Positions 1 through 11,318 of a stretch of DNA of 64,000 bases are shown here, piece by piece (position 1 is the first letter of the stretch; the number at the start of each line of letters is the position of its first letter). The stretch comes from Tanytarsus gracilentus (taxonomy: Eukaryota > Arthropoda > Insecta > Diptera > Chironomidae), in assembly GCA_038502055.1 (NCBI GenBank), contig JAXRKN010000045.1, positions 4,424,501-4,488,500 of the forward strand, read 5' to 3'. Below the pieces are notes generated by a model. It was not told the DNA's origin. It ran no database searches and worked only from the letters and a program-made list of their open reading frames with translations. The position numbers and the translations under genes were made by a program.

Positions 1-233
1 CATTTTTACTGTAAATAGCAAAAATTTAAAATTCACTCAGCTTTTAAAGTTTTTTTCCACAAAAACTTTTCCAGATAATTGATTTTTCTCATAATTATTT
101 TCTCATGTTTTTCACGAAAAAAATTAAAATAAGTTACTCAAGTTCAAGTTCAAAAAGTGGAAAGACAACTTTCAGATTTATTCATTCGTTAAAAATTATC
201 TCGAGTGCTTAGTGCACCAAAAATAAGTGTATT
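1..233. other. 3' flank of the protease gene
   Basis: No coding region is visible. On the minus strand an AATAAA poly(A) signal (plus-strand tttatt at 177-182) lies about 50 nt past the protease stop and is the likely 3' end of that transcript. The rest is A/T-rich. Confidence 0.5.
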
Positions 234-1574
234 TTATCGCGGTGGTGGACAAATTCCAGTTGTGTTAATTATTCCCCAAATCCAAGGTAGACTTTGCGTA
301 ATGTCAGCATAGATTCCAGCGTATTGACCACCACATGCAGCGCCGAAGGAGGCAACTCCAATTACATCAAAAACTCGATCGCGACGCTCAACGATAAGTG
401 GCTAAAAAAATCAAATTAAAATAAATTAAACTAAGTAATTAATGAAGTCAAAAGCACTTCTTACCCCACCAGAATCACCCTGTAAAAATGGCAATAATGT
501 AATGACAGTATGAAAAATATTAAAAACAGTAAAAAAATCTCACCTGACATGTATCGATACCGGCACTTGCTTTTCCACAAGTCATTGATTTAAAGTTGAA
601 AAGATAATGGAGATTCGTTGCGGCCGGACAAAGCGGGGTATGTAAAATACTAATCTGACCTTCGCGTAAATATTGCTCCATTTTTAGATCATCTTCGTCT
701 ACTGTTCCCCAACCTTATAATTAGAATTTTTTAAATTATAAATTTAGAAAATTTCAAAATCATTTTTATACCGGTTATGATGCCAGTTCGTCCTCCGTAG
801 TACATTCCTACATAAAAAGAATTTTTAATAGGGTGACTAGATAAATAGGAATTTTAGTGTTTTAACAAATTAAATTTTTGATAATTTTTAACTTGAAAAT
901 ATTAAATTAAAAATTAAGCAGAAAATTTAATTTTTAACTCACGAGTGTGAGGAAGACAAAGAGTTCGAAGATGCCAAAATAGTTTAATAGGTTCTCTATA
1001 TTTGAGGATCGCAATGTCATAGTCGTCGTACTGTTTCTTAACGACATATAACGGATGCATGTAAACCTGATCAAAGTTCATTGATTCTCCTTTGTTGACG
1101 ATGTCATGTGCTCTTAACTTTCCATACAATTCCTTCCAATAATTTGGATGATCAGTTCTAAAAATTATCTCACGTGATATAGAAAGTGTAAAATTTAATT
1201 TCACTCACTCAAACGAGATACAATGTCCAGCTGTCAACGTCTGAAAATTTCTCAATAAACAAAAAAATTACAAGGACGCATTAAGTGTTTAATTAAATTA
1301 TCACGTTTTAATAAATTTCGTTTCAGCTTACATGCATGTCCGATATCAATGCACCACCACAATGAGGCTTATCGTGTGCATTAAAGAGAGCAACCATCCA
1401 CTGATATTTTAGTGGTTTTGCTTCAACACCGTTAACAATTCGACGAGTATCACTTGTGACAAGTCCACATACGCAATCATTACGAACATAACCAGTAACA
1501 ACCTTTGAGAGGTCAAGAAGAAACAGAAATATCAATATCAACATGTTTGTAGGATTTACTCCTAAAACATTCAA
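234..1574 (-). CDS. secreted trypsin-like serine protease, 7 exons
   Basis: Exons (minus strand, in reading order): 1332-1574, 1209-1240, 943-1157, 772-807, 544-713, 465-479, 234-401. All have GT-AG borders, and they total 879 nt (292 aa). The N-terminus has a hydrophobic signal segment (MLILIFLFLLDLSKVV). A short Cys-containing pro-segment follows, then an RIVNG activation site. S1-family chymotrypsin-fold residues are all present: His in TLTAGHC, Asp in YDDYDIAIL and Ser in GDSGG. Asp sits six residues before the Ser (DTCQGDS), and the pocket glycines lie in SFGAAC and YAGIYADI. This predicts cleavage after Arg/Lys. There is no clip domain. The short pro-region suggests a digestive or haemolymph protease; which of these cannot be told. 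The start could be the first Met or the Met 10 residues later. Oddity: exon 6 is only 15 nt. Confidence 0.9.
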
Positions 1575-2002
1575 AAGCTAAAAGTTGACTAATTCGATTT
1601 TTTCAGCTGAAAAAAGTCTGTGAGAAAATTTTGAGGTTGTGTTTGTAGATTTTAGTGGGTTTCTGGAATCAACTTAAAATTCTTTTTTTATAATTTATTT
1701 TTTATTAATTAATTTTATCTACAAAATTTTACAACCTTAATTATAATTGATATATTTAAATATTTAAAATATTTCATTAAATATTTTTGAAAAATCTTCC
1801 CTCAATTTAAAAATGATTTTTTAAAATTCAAGCGAACTCCCCACAAATATTTATCGTCACTCATATGAATTTTCTTTTAATATAAATATTACACAATACA
1901 TCGATAATGCACAAATTACTTAAACAATATCTCAAGGCGAACCCTGAGAGAGTAAATTACAAGAAAAATGTTGCGCACAAGAGGAAAAACACGAATTAAA
2001 AG
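1575..2002. other. protease-desaturase intergenic spacer
   Basis: A/T-rich spacer between two minus-strand genes. It must hold the protease promoter and the desaturase 3' UTR. No open frame or repeat stands out. Confidence 0.5.
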
Positions 2003-4624
2003 CTACTCTGATTTATAGGCGACTGTCGACACAGCTAATCCACATTGACTCGAAGGCGGAAGCTCAATAGCATCAGCGTTGAGGGTATTTTTAGTCCTTC
2101 GCATTACTGACTCATTATTGTTGTCATCATAAAAATTAAAATTCTCATCATTTTTGTTGATCGTCTCTAAAATTATATTTTCCTTCGAGAGAATTTCTTC
2201 GTCAAGTTCTCGTGACGCGAGTTCCTCTTCAACGAGTGCATAACCCTTAGATGGAAGACATTTTACTTCTGGACAGTGTGTTGATGTGTATGAGGGATTT
2301 AATGGATGCTTCCACATGTCAAAGAGAGTTGTCGTTTCGGGAGCTTCTTCTGGATTTCCATATTTAGGATGTGACTTGTCGCCAGTTCGAAGGCAACGAT
2401 TTTTAACCTGTTGAAAAAATTAAATTAAAAATACGAAAATTTCAAGCGTTAAAGTCTTTTGATCGATGATGAAAAAAAATTTATTTATTGATAAAATTTT
2501 TGATTTTTTTTATTAATCGATCGATCGACTTCAACTTCTGGAAATTTTAAAAAATTACCATATTTTCTGTCGCTTCTCTTCTGTTGTAAACTGCGCCATA
2601 TTTCGCAAAGAAATCAATGAACTTTGTTGTCAAATTCAAGGGACTGCCAAGTTCAGCAGCGCGATAATCCCAAGGAACTGATTCATAGTAAAAAAAAGTT
2701 GTCAATGAGTAATCAGGAAAATTTCAATGTCACTTTTATTAAGCTTACAAGCGTGATGATAGTTGTGCCATCCTTCGCCAGCTGTTAGTGCAGCAACAAA
2801 CCACGACTCAACTGGATAAATTGTCTTATCAAACGGTCTCGTTCCGAAGAGATGTGCGGCACTGTAAAAAATTTACTAATTTAATTAAGAAATTAGCATA
2901 TATTTAATAAAACAAACCTATTAACCAACCACGTGGCATTTAAGTTGATGATTGTACGTCCGAAGTAAGCGACCCATAAAGCCATCCACGCATTTTCACC
3001 CCAAGCAAAGATTGGAATAATTGTTGGAAGGCCAAGGGCGAAGATTGTGTAAAGAAGCTTGTAATGACTGCCATAAGAAAGAATTAAAATGATCTGGATT
3101 AAAAAATATTTAAAAATTTCACGATAAATATTTTTATTGAATAATTTCATCAGCAATTAATTTCCAGCTGATTTCAATTATTTGCATTACATTTCCTCGC
3201 TTTACGATCCGGTTTTCTATTCTAATTACTCTCTATGTGATTCACTGTAGGAAAAAATTACATAATCCGCGATCAATGTCCTCAACATTGACGTAATTAA
3301 CAGTAAAATAAATCAAATACGCCCTGGATTAATTCAACGGGAATCCCTCAATAAAAATTCACATGAAAATCGATCAAACCTCAAGGAAATCAAAATATTA
3401 TTTAAATCGAGTAAACAGAAGAGAAAAATATTTTTTAAAATCTCGACAATGCTGAGATAATCGCATTGTGTCGAGATGAAGATCGAGTTGTGACATTGAA
3501 AATGCATCTCTCGTTGTAAATGCAATGAAAGCGAAAATTAAGAGTGCGATAATGAACACAATTGAGGCTACTAGTGTATGTGTCAAAATAAAAACTAAAT
3601 AAAGCCTCTAAAAGTGATTAATTTCCATTATTTATTGAGTTAATATTTGAGGCACTCAAAAATTATCAATAAAAGGCGTTAAAGATGAAATAAATTCAAT
3701 ATTTTAAGGCACTCAATTATAAAACTTACTCTTTTTGAAACATAATGTAGGGATCAGCTTCAAGATCAGACATATCGATCTTCTTTCCATACTCGATTAC
3801 TTTTGGATGTTTTCTTACGCAAAGCCAGCCAACGTGACTGAACCAAAAACCTCTGTTTGCATTATGCGGATCGGCGTCTGTGTCACTAAAGAAAAAGAAG
3901 AGTAAAAAATAATTAAAATTTGTTAATATTTAATTTATTTGCAAGGGTTGGAAATTTATAAAAAAAAATATTTTAAATTTTTTAAAATTGTGAAAAACAC
4001 GTAAGAAGTGCCCTAACCTGAATTTATGATGTTGGCGGTGATCTCTCACCCAAACATAAAGACAATTTTGACCCGCCAACGTGTGCATGTAAAGTAGAAT
4101 TATTTTAAGCCATCTTTTTGCTTTAAATGCCCGATGACTCCATAAGCGATGTGCACCCATTGTGACACCTTGACCGGCGACATAGACGAGCCAGAGAGCT
4201 GTTGACGAAAGAAATTTTAAAAACTGCAAATTGCAAAAAAAAAATAAAATTTACAGTAAAGGGATGTGTAAACTCTGCAGTAACCCAAAACGGCTGCTAA
4301 AGCTCCAGAAAATCCAATAAAGTGAAGGACAATAAATCCGATAAAATTAAACCAAACGATTGTAAATTTATAGTTTGGATCAGTTCCAATTTCTGACGTC
4401 ATAATCGACACTTTCGATCCAACTTCTTTGTAAGCCTTCAACTCTTCATCGTGTGACACAAGTGAGCTGCATTTATCGACCAGCTCCACAGCTTTTGTTA
4501 ACGGCAGCGTTGAGTCTTCTGTTTGTAAAAGTTCAACATTGACTTCATTTTTGGATTTTTCGGTCACTAGCAATTGCGCAGTTTTCGAACAAACAATTTG
4601 CTTTGTATTTGCATCAGCGCCCAT
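2003..4624 (-). CDS. delta-9-type acyl-CoA desaturase with extended termini, 7 exons
   Basis: Exons: 4274-4624, 4018-4223, 3730-3885, 2918-3067, 2749-2861, 2559-2677, 2003-2407; total 1500 nt (499 aa). ER membrane fatty-acyl-CoA desaturases put a cis double bond into acyl-CoA using cytochrome b5 electrons and a di-iron centre held by three His boxes. All three are present: HRLWSH (about 142-147), HRQHH (about 179-183) and HNYHH (about 320-324). Family blocks DTDADPHNANRGFWFSHVGW and GEGWHNYHH flank them, with hydrophobic pairs between. The usual length is 350-380 aa. Here about 70 polar residues precede the first TM region and about 100 Glu/Asp/Asn-rich residues follow the family's usual end. 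The first intron is set by phase: its donor GTTTAC at 4273 is weak but gives a 50-nt intron and the expected spacing, whereas GTAAAT at 4254 breaks the frame. An acceptor at 4641-4642 implies a spliced 5' UTR. Substrate and regioselectivity cannot be read from sequence. Confidence 0.88.
3071..3729 (-). other. long desaturase intron 3
   Basis: At about 660 nt this is the only long intron in the desaturase gene. Short open frames on the minus strand (3334-3586) show no family resemblance and are taken as chance. No repeat was recognised. Confidence 0.5.
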
Positions 4625-4642
4625 TTTAGCAATTTAAAACTA

Positions 4643-7600
4643 GAAAATAGAGAAAATTGTCATTAAAGTAGAATTTCACCAAATCAAAAAATTTCCCCAT
4701 TTTAAACATGAACTGTGACGCAAAGCGTTCATGGAAAAAATGAATTTAGTGATGACATAAATCTCAATTAGCGAGAAATTACAGAAAACAATTAATTTAT
4801 TTTTATAATATTTAAATTTTTTGTTATGACTTTTGTGAGTACACGTGGAAGTGTTCATAAAAAATATTCTTAGGATTTTCTAAAGCAAACTTGAGGGAAA
4901 TTCTATTGATTTTATATTTGAATGATTTTATAATAATTTAATTTTATATTTTTCAAAATAAAATTCATCTTAATTTTAAAAAATACAGCAAAACTCAATT
5001 AACATTTTGTGAGCTTATCATAGTTCACTGCTTTTTTTGCGAAAACTTTTAAATCATACAAAACAGTGACAATGACACCCAAAAAAGCAGCTGAAACAAT
5101 TCCAGTTTGTGATCATAAGCCGAGAAATTAAAAATTTAGTCAGATCTGGAGCACCGCGAAGAGCCGAGAGAAAATTTATGTGAGACAATTGAAAGCGAAA
5201 ATGTTGTTGCTACCGCTGAGACTTAAACTTGAACTTGAGCTGTGTGCCAGATCAATGATGCAATAATAAGTGAGTACAGTCATGTTCCGTCGAACCCGTT
5301 TATGAATGAAAAAGAGACGCGATGTGAAATGGGTATAAAGAAATATTTTAAAATGCAGTGACGATGAACTTAAAATTTATTTACACGAGATGAAAATTTT
5401 AAGATATTAAATTTTTTCACTTAACGAAGGTGTTAAATTAATTTAATAAGATTTGTTATTTATTGAAGTAGAAGCTTATGTGGATTTAATTAAATTCATT
5501 TTTAATCTCAACAAGAGACGAAAATTTAATTCTTTGCGGTTTTGCTATTTTGATGGATTTCAACATGGCCATAATTAACAAAAGAAAAAATTTGTGAGAT
5601 GACAAAATTAAAAAAATCTTTCAATTTAATAAAAAAATAATAATTTTCACTCTTTCATGTCATTCCTGTTCATAAATTAAACGCGAGCATTTAAATTACA
5701 CAGAAATTACATCAATGACTTGAGAAACTACAATAAAGGTTTTCGCGCTTTTTACTTTTTGTTTTAATTTCATTAGTTAACGTTTTGATTACTCCTCAAA
5801 CTATTTTTTTTCGATAACCTGTTCTGATTTAATTTTGTAACCTTCACTAGCCCTCACATACATCATGACCGTTGATTTGTTATATTTCGGGATTTGACAA
5901 AATGTAATTTTTTGGAGCATAGAAACTGCTTCATAGTTGGACGAAAAATTAATTCGATCGAGTTTTATAATTAGGTATTTAATAAAATTCAAAAGAAAAT
6001 CATCAGAACATTTTCGTTTAAAAATATTTTCAGCATTTTAGAATTTGTTCAATTTTATATTAAAGATTTGAACCTTCTTTTTTATTAAATTCCAATTTTA
6101 AATCTTTTTCAACTTGCATTTAGATTCACTTAAATTTATTTCTTTTATTTAACATTTCACATCTTTAAACCCTCACTCAATGTCACAAATTGCTTTTAAA
6201 TCTTTATAATATCCCCAAGTACAAAACTAAATAAAGAAAATAAAGCACATAAAAAAAATAACAATAGCCGCAAGATAATTTATTGCAAATTTCCACTTGC
6301 ATACCGCATTAAGCATCAGTAAGGTGTCAATGATTAAATGTTAAAGTCATGAAATATTTAAAAGGTTAAGAAATCTAAAAAAAATTAAATTTTTAAAAAA
6401 TTATGGAAAATAATTTTAAATCATTTTTGAAATATTTCAAATATTTCTTCAAATCGCAAAATTCCATCCCTTTTCATATTTTTTTAGCAAATATGATTTA
6501 AAACTCAAGACTCGTCGTCTCACACAAAAGGTGTCTCGTATTCAATATTCAAAGCCTTAAGCTGCTTGTTGGTTCAACAATGAAAAGCAGATGAAAAGCA
6601 ATCGATTCATTTGAAGCACATCCACTCGCGTGTTGCCGATCGCCGTCATGTTTGCGAGGTGTTACACATCTCCATTAATATATGAGTGACAAATATTTAA
6701 ACATGATCCGCATTTTATAAAATGTCCAAAACTAACCTAAAATTTAATTTTTAAAAAATCTTTTTTTCTCGTTAACATTTCGATGCGGAAGTTGTGAATT
6801 TTTCTCGCACATCTTTAAACGCATGCAAGATTGTGTATTAGTTAAATGTTTTTGCTATTTGCGATGCATCGTCGAGGTCAAGTGAGAGATGTTAGACATT
6901 TGCAGATCAATATTATGAACAATTATGATGTGCACAATCATTGTCGCCTTTTTCTTTTCTTGAGCAAATTTAGGGCGAACAAATTATGAAGGCAGTCAAT
7001 AATGAGACTGCAAGTGCAATTTTTTCACTCTGTTGTTAATATTCATTAATAGTTCATGGCCTTTTGTCGAGGTAATGATGCATTTTTCATACTAAGTAAT
7101 TCTTCACAAAGATGATCAATAAAATTGTATGATTGATCGCAAAAATGATGGAAATTATGTCAAAAAATGAAGGATAGAAAGAATTGAATTTGTGATTTAC
7201 CGCTTTATTAATTGCACTTTTTTGTGATTTACTAATTTTCAGCAAAAAGATAAGTTTTTTTCTCAACAAATCAAAATTAAATTTCGTTCAAAAAGTTATG
7301 ATTTTTCAACAAATTAAAATTTGATGCATTTGAAATTTTAAAATTTTTTCTTTAATTTAAATTTTTCACCTTATAACCCCTAAAAATGTAGTTTAATTAA
7401 ATTCTGTGGTTTTAACTAATTTAAAGTTTTAATTATATTTTTTGCAATAAATATTTTAACGATGCTTGAAAATTATCTTAAAATCTCAAAGTTTCAAATT
7501 AATTAGAATTCATACAAAATAATTTTTTCCCTTAGTCACTTTTTTGCTTTGCATTTTTATTAAGATTCAATATATTTCTCATTGCACTCACCTTCCTAAT

Positions 7601-10600
7601 AATTCCTCAATAATAATAATAGAAAATTTGTTTGTGAGAATTTCAAAGCACAAATTAAATAAAACTTTAAGAGTCTTTTAAGCACTTTTTTTGTTTCTTT
7701 CTAAAACAATTTTAACCACTTTTATCCAAATGTGCGAAACTTTGTTGCAAAAAGTCATTTAATAATTTTTTGATGCACTCAATGACATAATTTTTTCTCA
7801 CTTTCCGTTTTTAATGACTGTCTGGCAGAACGGATCAGACACAAGTAAAATTTCCGAGATAAATGAACAGCGCCGGTGTTGTGAAAACTGTTTTATACAA
7901 ATCCAACCTCAACAATGCCTTTAGATGCGATCGAGAGAGACAGAGAGGTTGAATACATGCGAAGTAAATTGAGCGAGGTGGAAGTCTCCCAAAAAATTAA
8001 TATAGAAAATGATAATCTCACGTGCGCAAGTGAGAGAGAGACTTGATTTTATGTTTTTCCCAATCTCTCAGCGAATATTTAATCCTCACTACTCCTTGCT
8101 TCACTTGTTAGCATTACATTTTAATTGCAAACTGAGGGCGATAATGGAGGTTTTTCTCAAAGCTGTTATTAGATGATTAATTTCACATAAATTATTAATT
8201 ATAGCATTCAATTAAAAAATTCTATCGGATTAATGAATGTCCTTTTAATGATGTAAAAACGTTCGGACTGATTTATATTTAAAATAATTTTATTATCTTT
8301 GTTTAAAAAAACATGGCACTAAATATCACGTTCACCATTTTATGCGTGCACTACTACGCAATTAATTTTTATGCGAGCAATTATCAATTATTTGATTAGT
8401 TAATTAGTAACACCTTTTAATATTAAAAAGTTTTTGGACTCTAATTTTCAACAATATTTTTGTCAATTATCAAAACTTATTCTTGACAGTAGAAAATATT
8501 TTTTTGGGAAACTTTAAAAATTACGTCACACTATTTATTTATGGTTACAATATTTGACAAAATTTCGTTGACGTGAACTTAAATTTGTAGCAATTTTATA
8601 ATTTTTTTTAATCATTTTCATATTAACTTAAATTTTGTGACCGCATTTATGAACCTTCCTTAAATCTTATCACCTGTACTGAGTTAAAAGACTATTATAA
8701 AAGTTTATATCAATCAAATTGTCTCAATAGCTTTTAATAGAGATAATAGCACATGCTGTACACATATGTGCATAAGAGTATTAGAAACGAATTATTTTGT
8801 GAAGCATGTGTGCATCATAATGCGTGCGACGAATAAATGTGTTTCAAATTTTCTCAAAGTTTGTTGAAATATTAGGAGAAAAAATATCAAAATACTGAAT
8901 TTTATTTAAATTATTTAGTGCTCAAATATTTTAAATCATTTTATTCAAGTAAAATTTTCTTACCTTTAAATTTCATTAAAAACTTTCCATATCATAAATT
9001 AACGTTTTTAAAATATTTAAAAAAGAGCTTTCAATTTTTAAATTTCAAAAGCTCATTCTTCAACGGCGAAACGTGCTCATAACTTTTTTGAGTTATGTAA
9101 AGCTTTTTTTGTTTCTTTCTCTCACACAACAAAAAATTCCAGATTTTTCCTATCATATTTTATTATTTTCCCATAAATAACTTTCTGTTTCCATTTCACC
9201 TCCAACATATTTTGCTTATAAATCACTGAAATACTGCACGATATTCTAACCCACAAAACAGCTGTTTGAGACAATACCTTGAGAAGATGAGAAAAATTTG
9301 ATAGAAACAAGAAATCACAAGACATTTTTCATTCCAACCTCTGCACTCGTTATCGGTTGACTTTCATTGTCTGCTTAAGAAGTTCTTTGATTTTACTATA
9401 AATGAAATACGTAAGAAATCAATCAAATGTCTTGAAACTCCTTGATAAAATAAAAAGTTTTTAAGAAGCTTTAAAAATCATGATTTTTTTGAAAACTTCG
9501 CTGAAAATTTTCTTTTAGGTAAAAAAATATTTCTTTCATAAAATCTCATGAGATTTTTCTTAACATTTTAAATCACAAAAGTGTCAAAATTTTAATCAAT
9601 TCAAAAATCTCCTGCAGGTCAATCACACACAGCTTTCCAATTAATATTTAATCAATTTTTCGCGCACATGCCAGCAACACGAGCTCACGACAATTATGTA
9701 AAAATAATGGAGCGGCATCAAAAATTTCCCCCTTTTAACCACAACAATAGCAACATGATCGATAAGAAAGCTTTCAGATTAGTCGAGTTGATTGATGATG
9801 TTTCGCACTTCTTTAAGTAACACTTTCATTTCATGTTGATGTTGTTCGAGGCTTCAAAGCATCCATGATTGATGTCGTTTACTCTTGAGAATGCAAAGAT
9901 CTATTTAAATTTTCAACGTAAATTTACACAACATGGGTGTAAAAGTAATTCTTTATCATCGATGACTTTTTCATCCACAAAATTATAAGAAGAAAATTTT
10001 CCGTTTCAGCGGTTAAAAGGTAGGAAATGGCATTGTAGGAATCTCTCAATTGTGATTCATCATGTCTGAGGTTAACGTGTTTGAAAATTGTGTGAAAGAT
10101 TTTCCCCAAAGATCTGACACGTCAAGCTGTGATGATCTGTCTCAATGCTCAGCAATATTTCATAAGATGAGTATTTGCATGTTCATGTGAGACAACTTGT
10201 GAGGTGTCATAGAAAATATTTTTTTTATTCCTCTGAGACCGCCATGTGACCTTATTTCTTTTCTCTACAAAGGTGTAGAAAGAAAAATAATTTTCGCCGC
10301 AAAGCTCAACAGGATTAAAATTCAACTTTCTAGTCTCTTCTGTGACCACACAGGGAAGTTTCTATATTCTTAGGACTTTAAGTCATCAGCATACAAAAAA
10401 TGATTTCCTTAAAATGCGTTTTTGTCTCTCACGATTTTTTTTTCTCTCACAATCATGCGCATAAACACATTCGCTCTCAACTGCGGCATTTTCCTTAAAT
10501 GTTTACGAAATCAACCATTCGAGTGAGTGAGACAGAGCGATTGAAATGAGAGAAAATTCTCTCGCATTAGTCATACAAATATTCGGTAAAGGAAGGAAGT

Positions 10601-10920
10601 GAATGCCTTTGTGAGTGTTTCACTAGAATTTTCTCACTCACTGCAGTCACGTTGAACGGGAAAGAAGTTTTCTACCTTAAAAAAAATATATAAAACTTTT
10701 ATAACTGACTTCAAAAGAGAAAAAGTAAAAAGTAAAAATAAGTTTTTTTACTAAAAAGTGCGAAATCGATAAAATTCGAATCTTTTTTTTCTTCTTTTAC
10801 AGGTTCATGTGAAGTTTTCTCGTGCCATTCTTTGTGTTTTATATGTGTCGTCTCTCCACTCACAAAAAAATAGCAAAATTAACCCGGAAAAAAGCTTAAT
10901 TCATTTTAATTAATGCAAAA
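4643..10920. other. 6.3-kb gene-poor region, desaturase upstream and host-gene promoter flank
   Basis: No exon with splice context or a family match is visible on either strand. Open frames up to about 66 codons (5801-5992, 9122-9325, 10149-10349) are A/T-biased and look random. The stretch at 5100-5350, moderately rich in G+C, may hold the desaturase first exon or promoter. Purine-rich GAGAGA tracts near 7930-8040 resemble GAGA-factor sites. Nothing else was identified. Confidence 0.4.
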
Positions 10921-10925
10921 AGTTC

Positions 10926-11318
10926 AGTGGTGATTTTAAGTGCGAAGATTTTTATGTGCTTAGCATATCACTTGAGTTTTTTAGTCGCGTAATCGAAAAG
11001 AAGAAAAATAATAATTGTGTCAGTGTGGAAGGAAAAATCTCGAGAATCGATATCGTGCGAAGAAATGTGAAATTTTAGTTTTCGTTCTCCGCTAAGCGAA
11101 AAGAAGAAAAAAGGAGGAAAAACACCCAAAATTTTTTCTCTATGTAAAAAAAGAGAACGAAGAAAAAGCTAAATAAATTCTCTAGTGCTGAGTGTATGAC
11201 AAGCCAGAAAGGGGAAGTGAAAGTTCATCAACGTAATTTCGAGGAAAAATAAGGAGTAAAGTTGATTGAAGGAAAAAAGTACTTGCCACCCCGCAAGATA
11301 AACAGCAACAACTAAAAG
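10926..11318 (+). other. candidate 5' UTR exon of the EB-module gene
   Basis: A purine-rich, less A/T-biased block without a long open frame. It starts near TCAGTG (10924-10929), an arthropod initiator match, and ends in AAAAG followed by GTTAGC, a plausible donor. It would splice to the strong acceptor at 16998 (TATTTCAG), giving a 5.7-kb leader intron. A second TCAGTG lies near 11020. Inference only. Confidence 0.35.

Noticed and set aside
4224..4254. 31-nt first intron in the desaturase using donor GTAAAT
   Set aside because: Too short for splicing and it shifts the frame; the donor at 4273 gives a 50-nt intron and keeps the family spacing.
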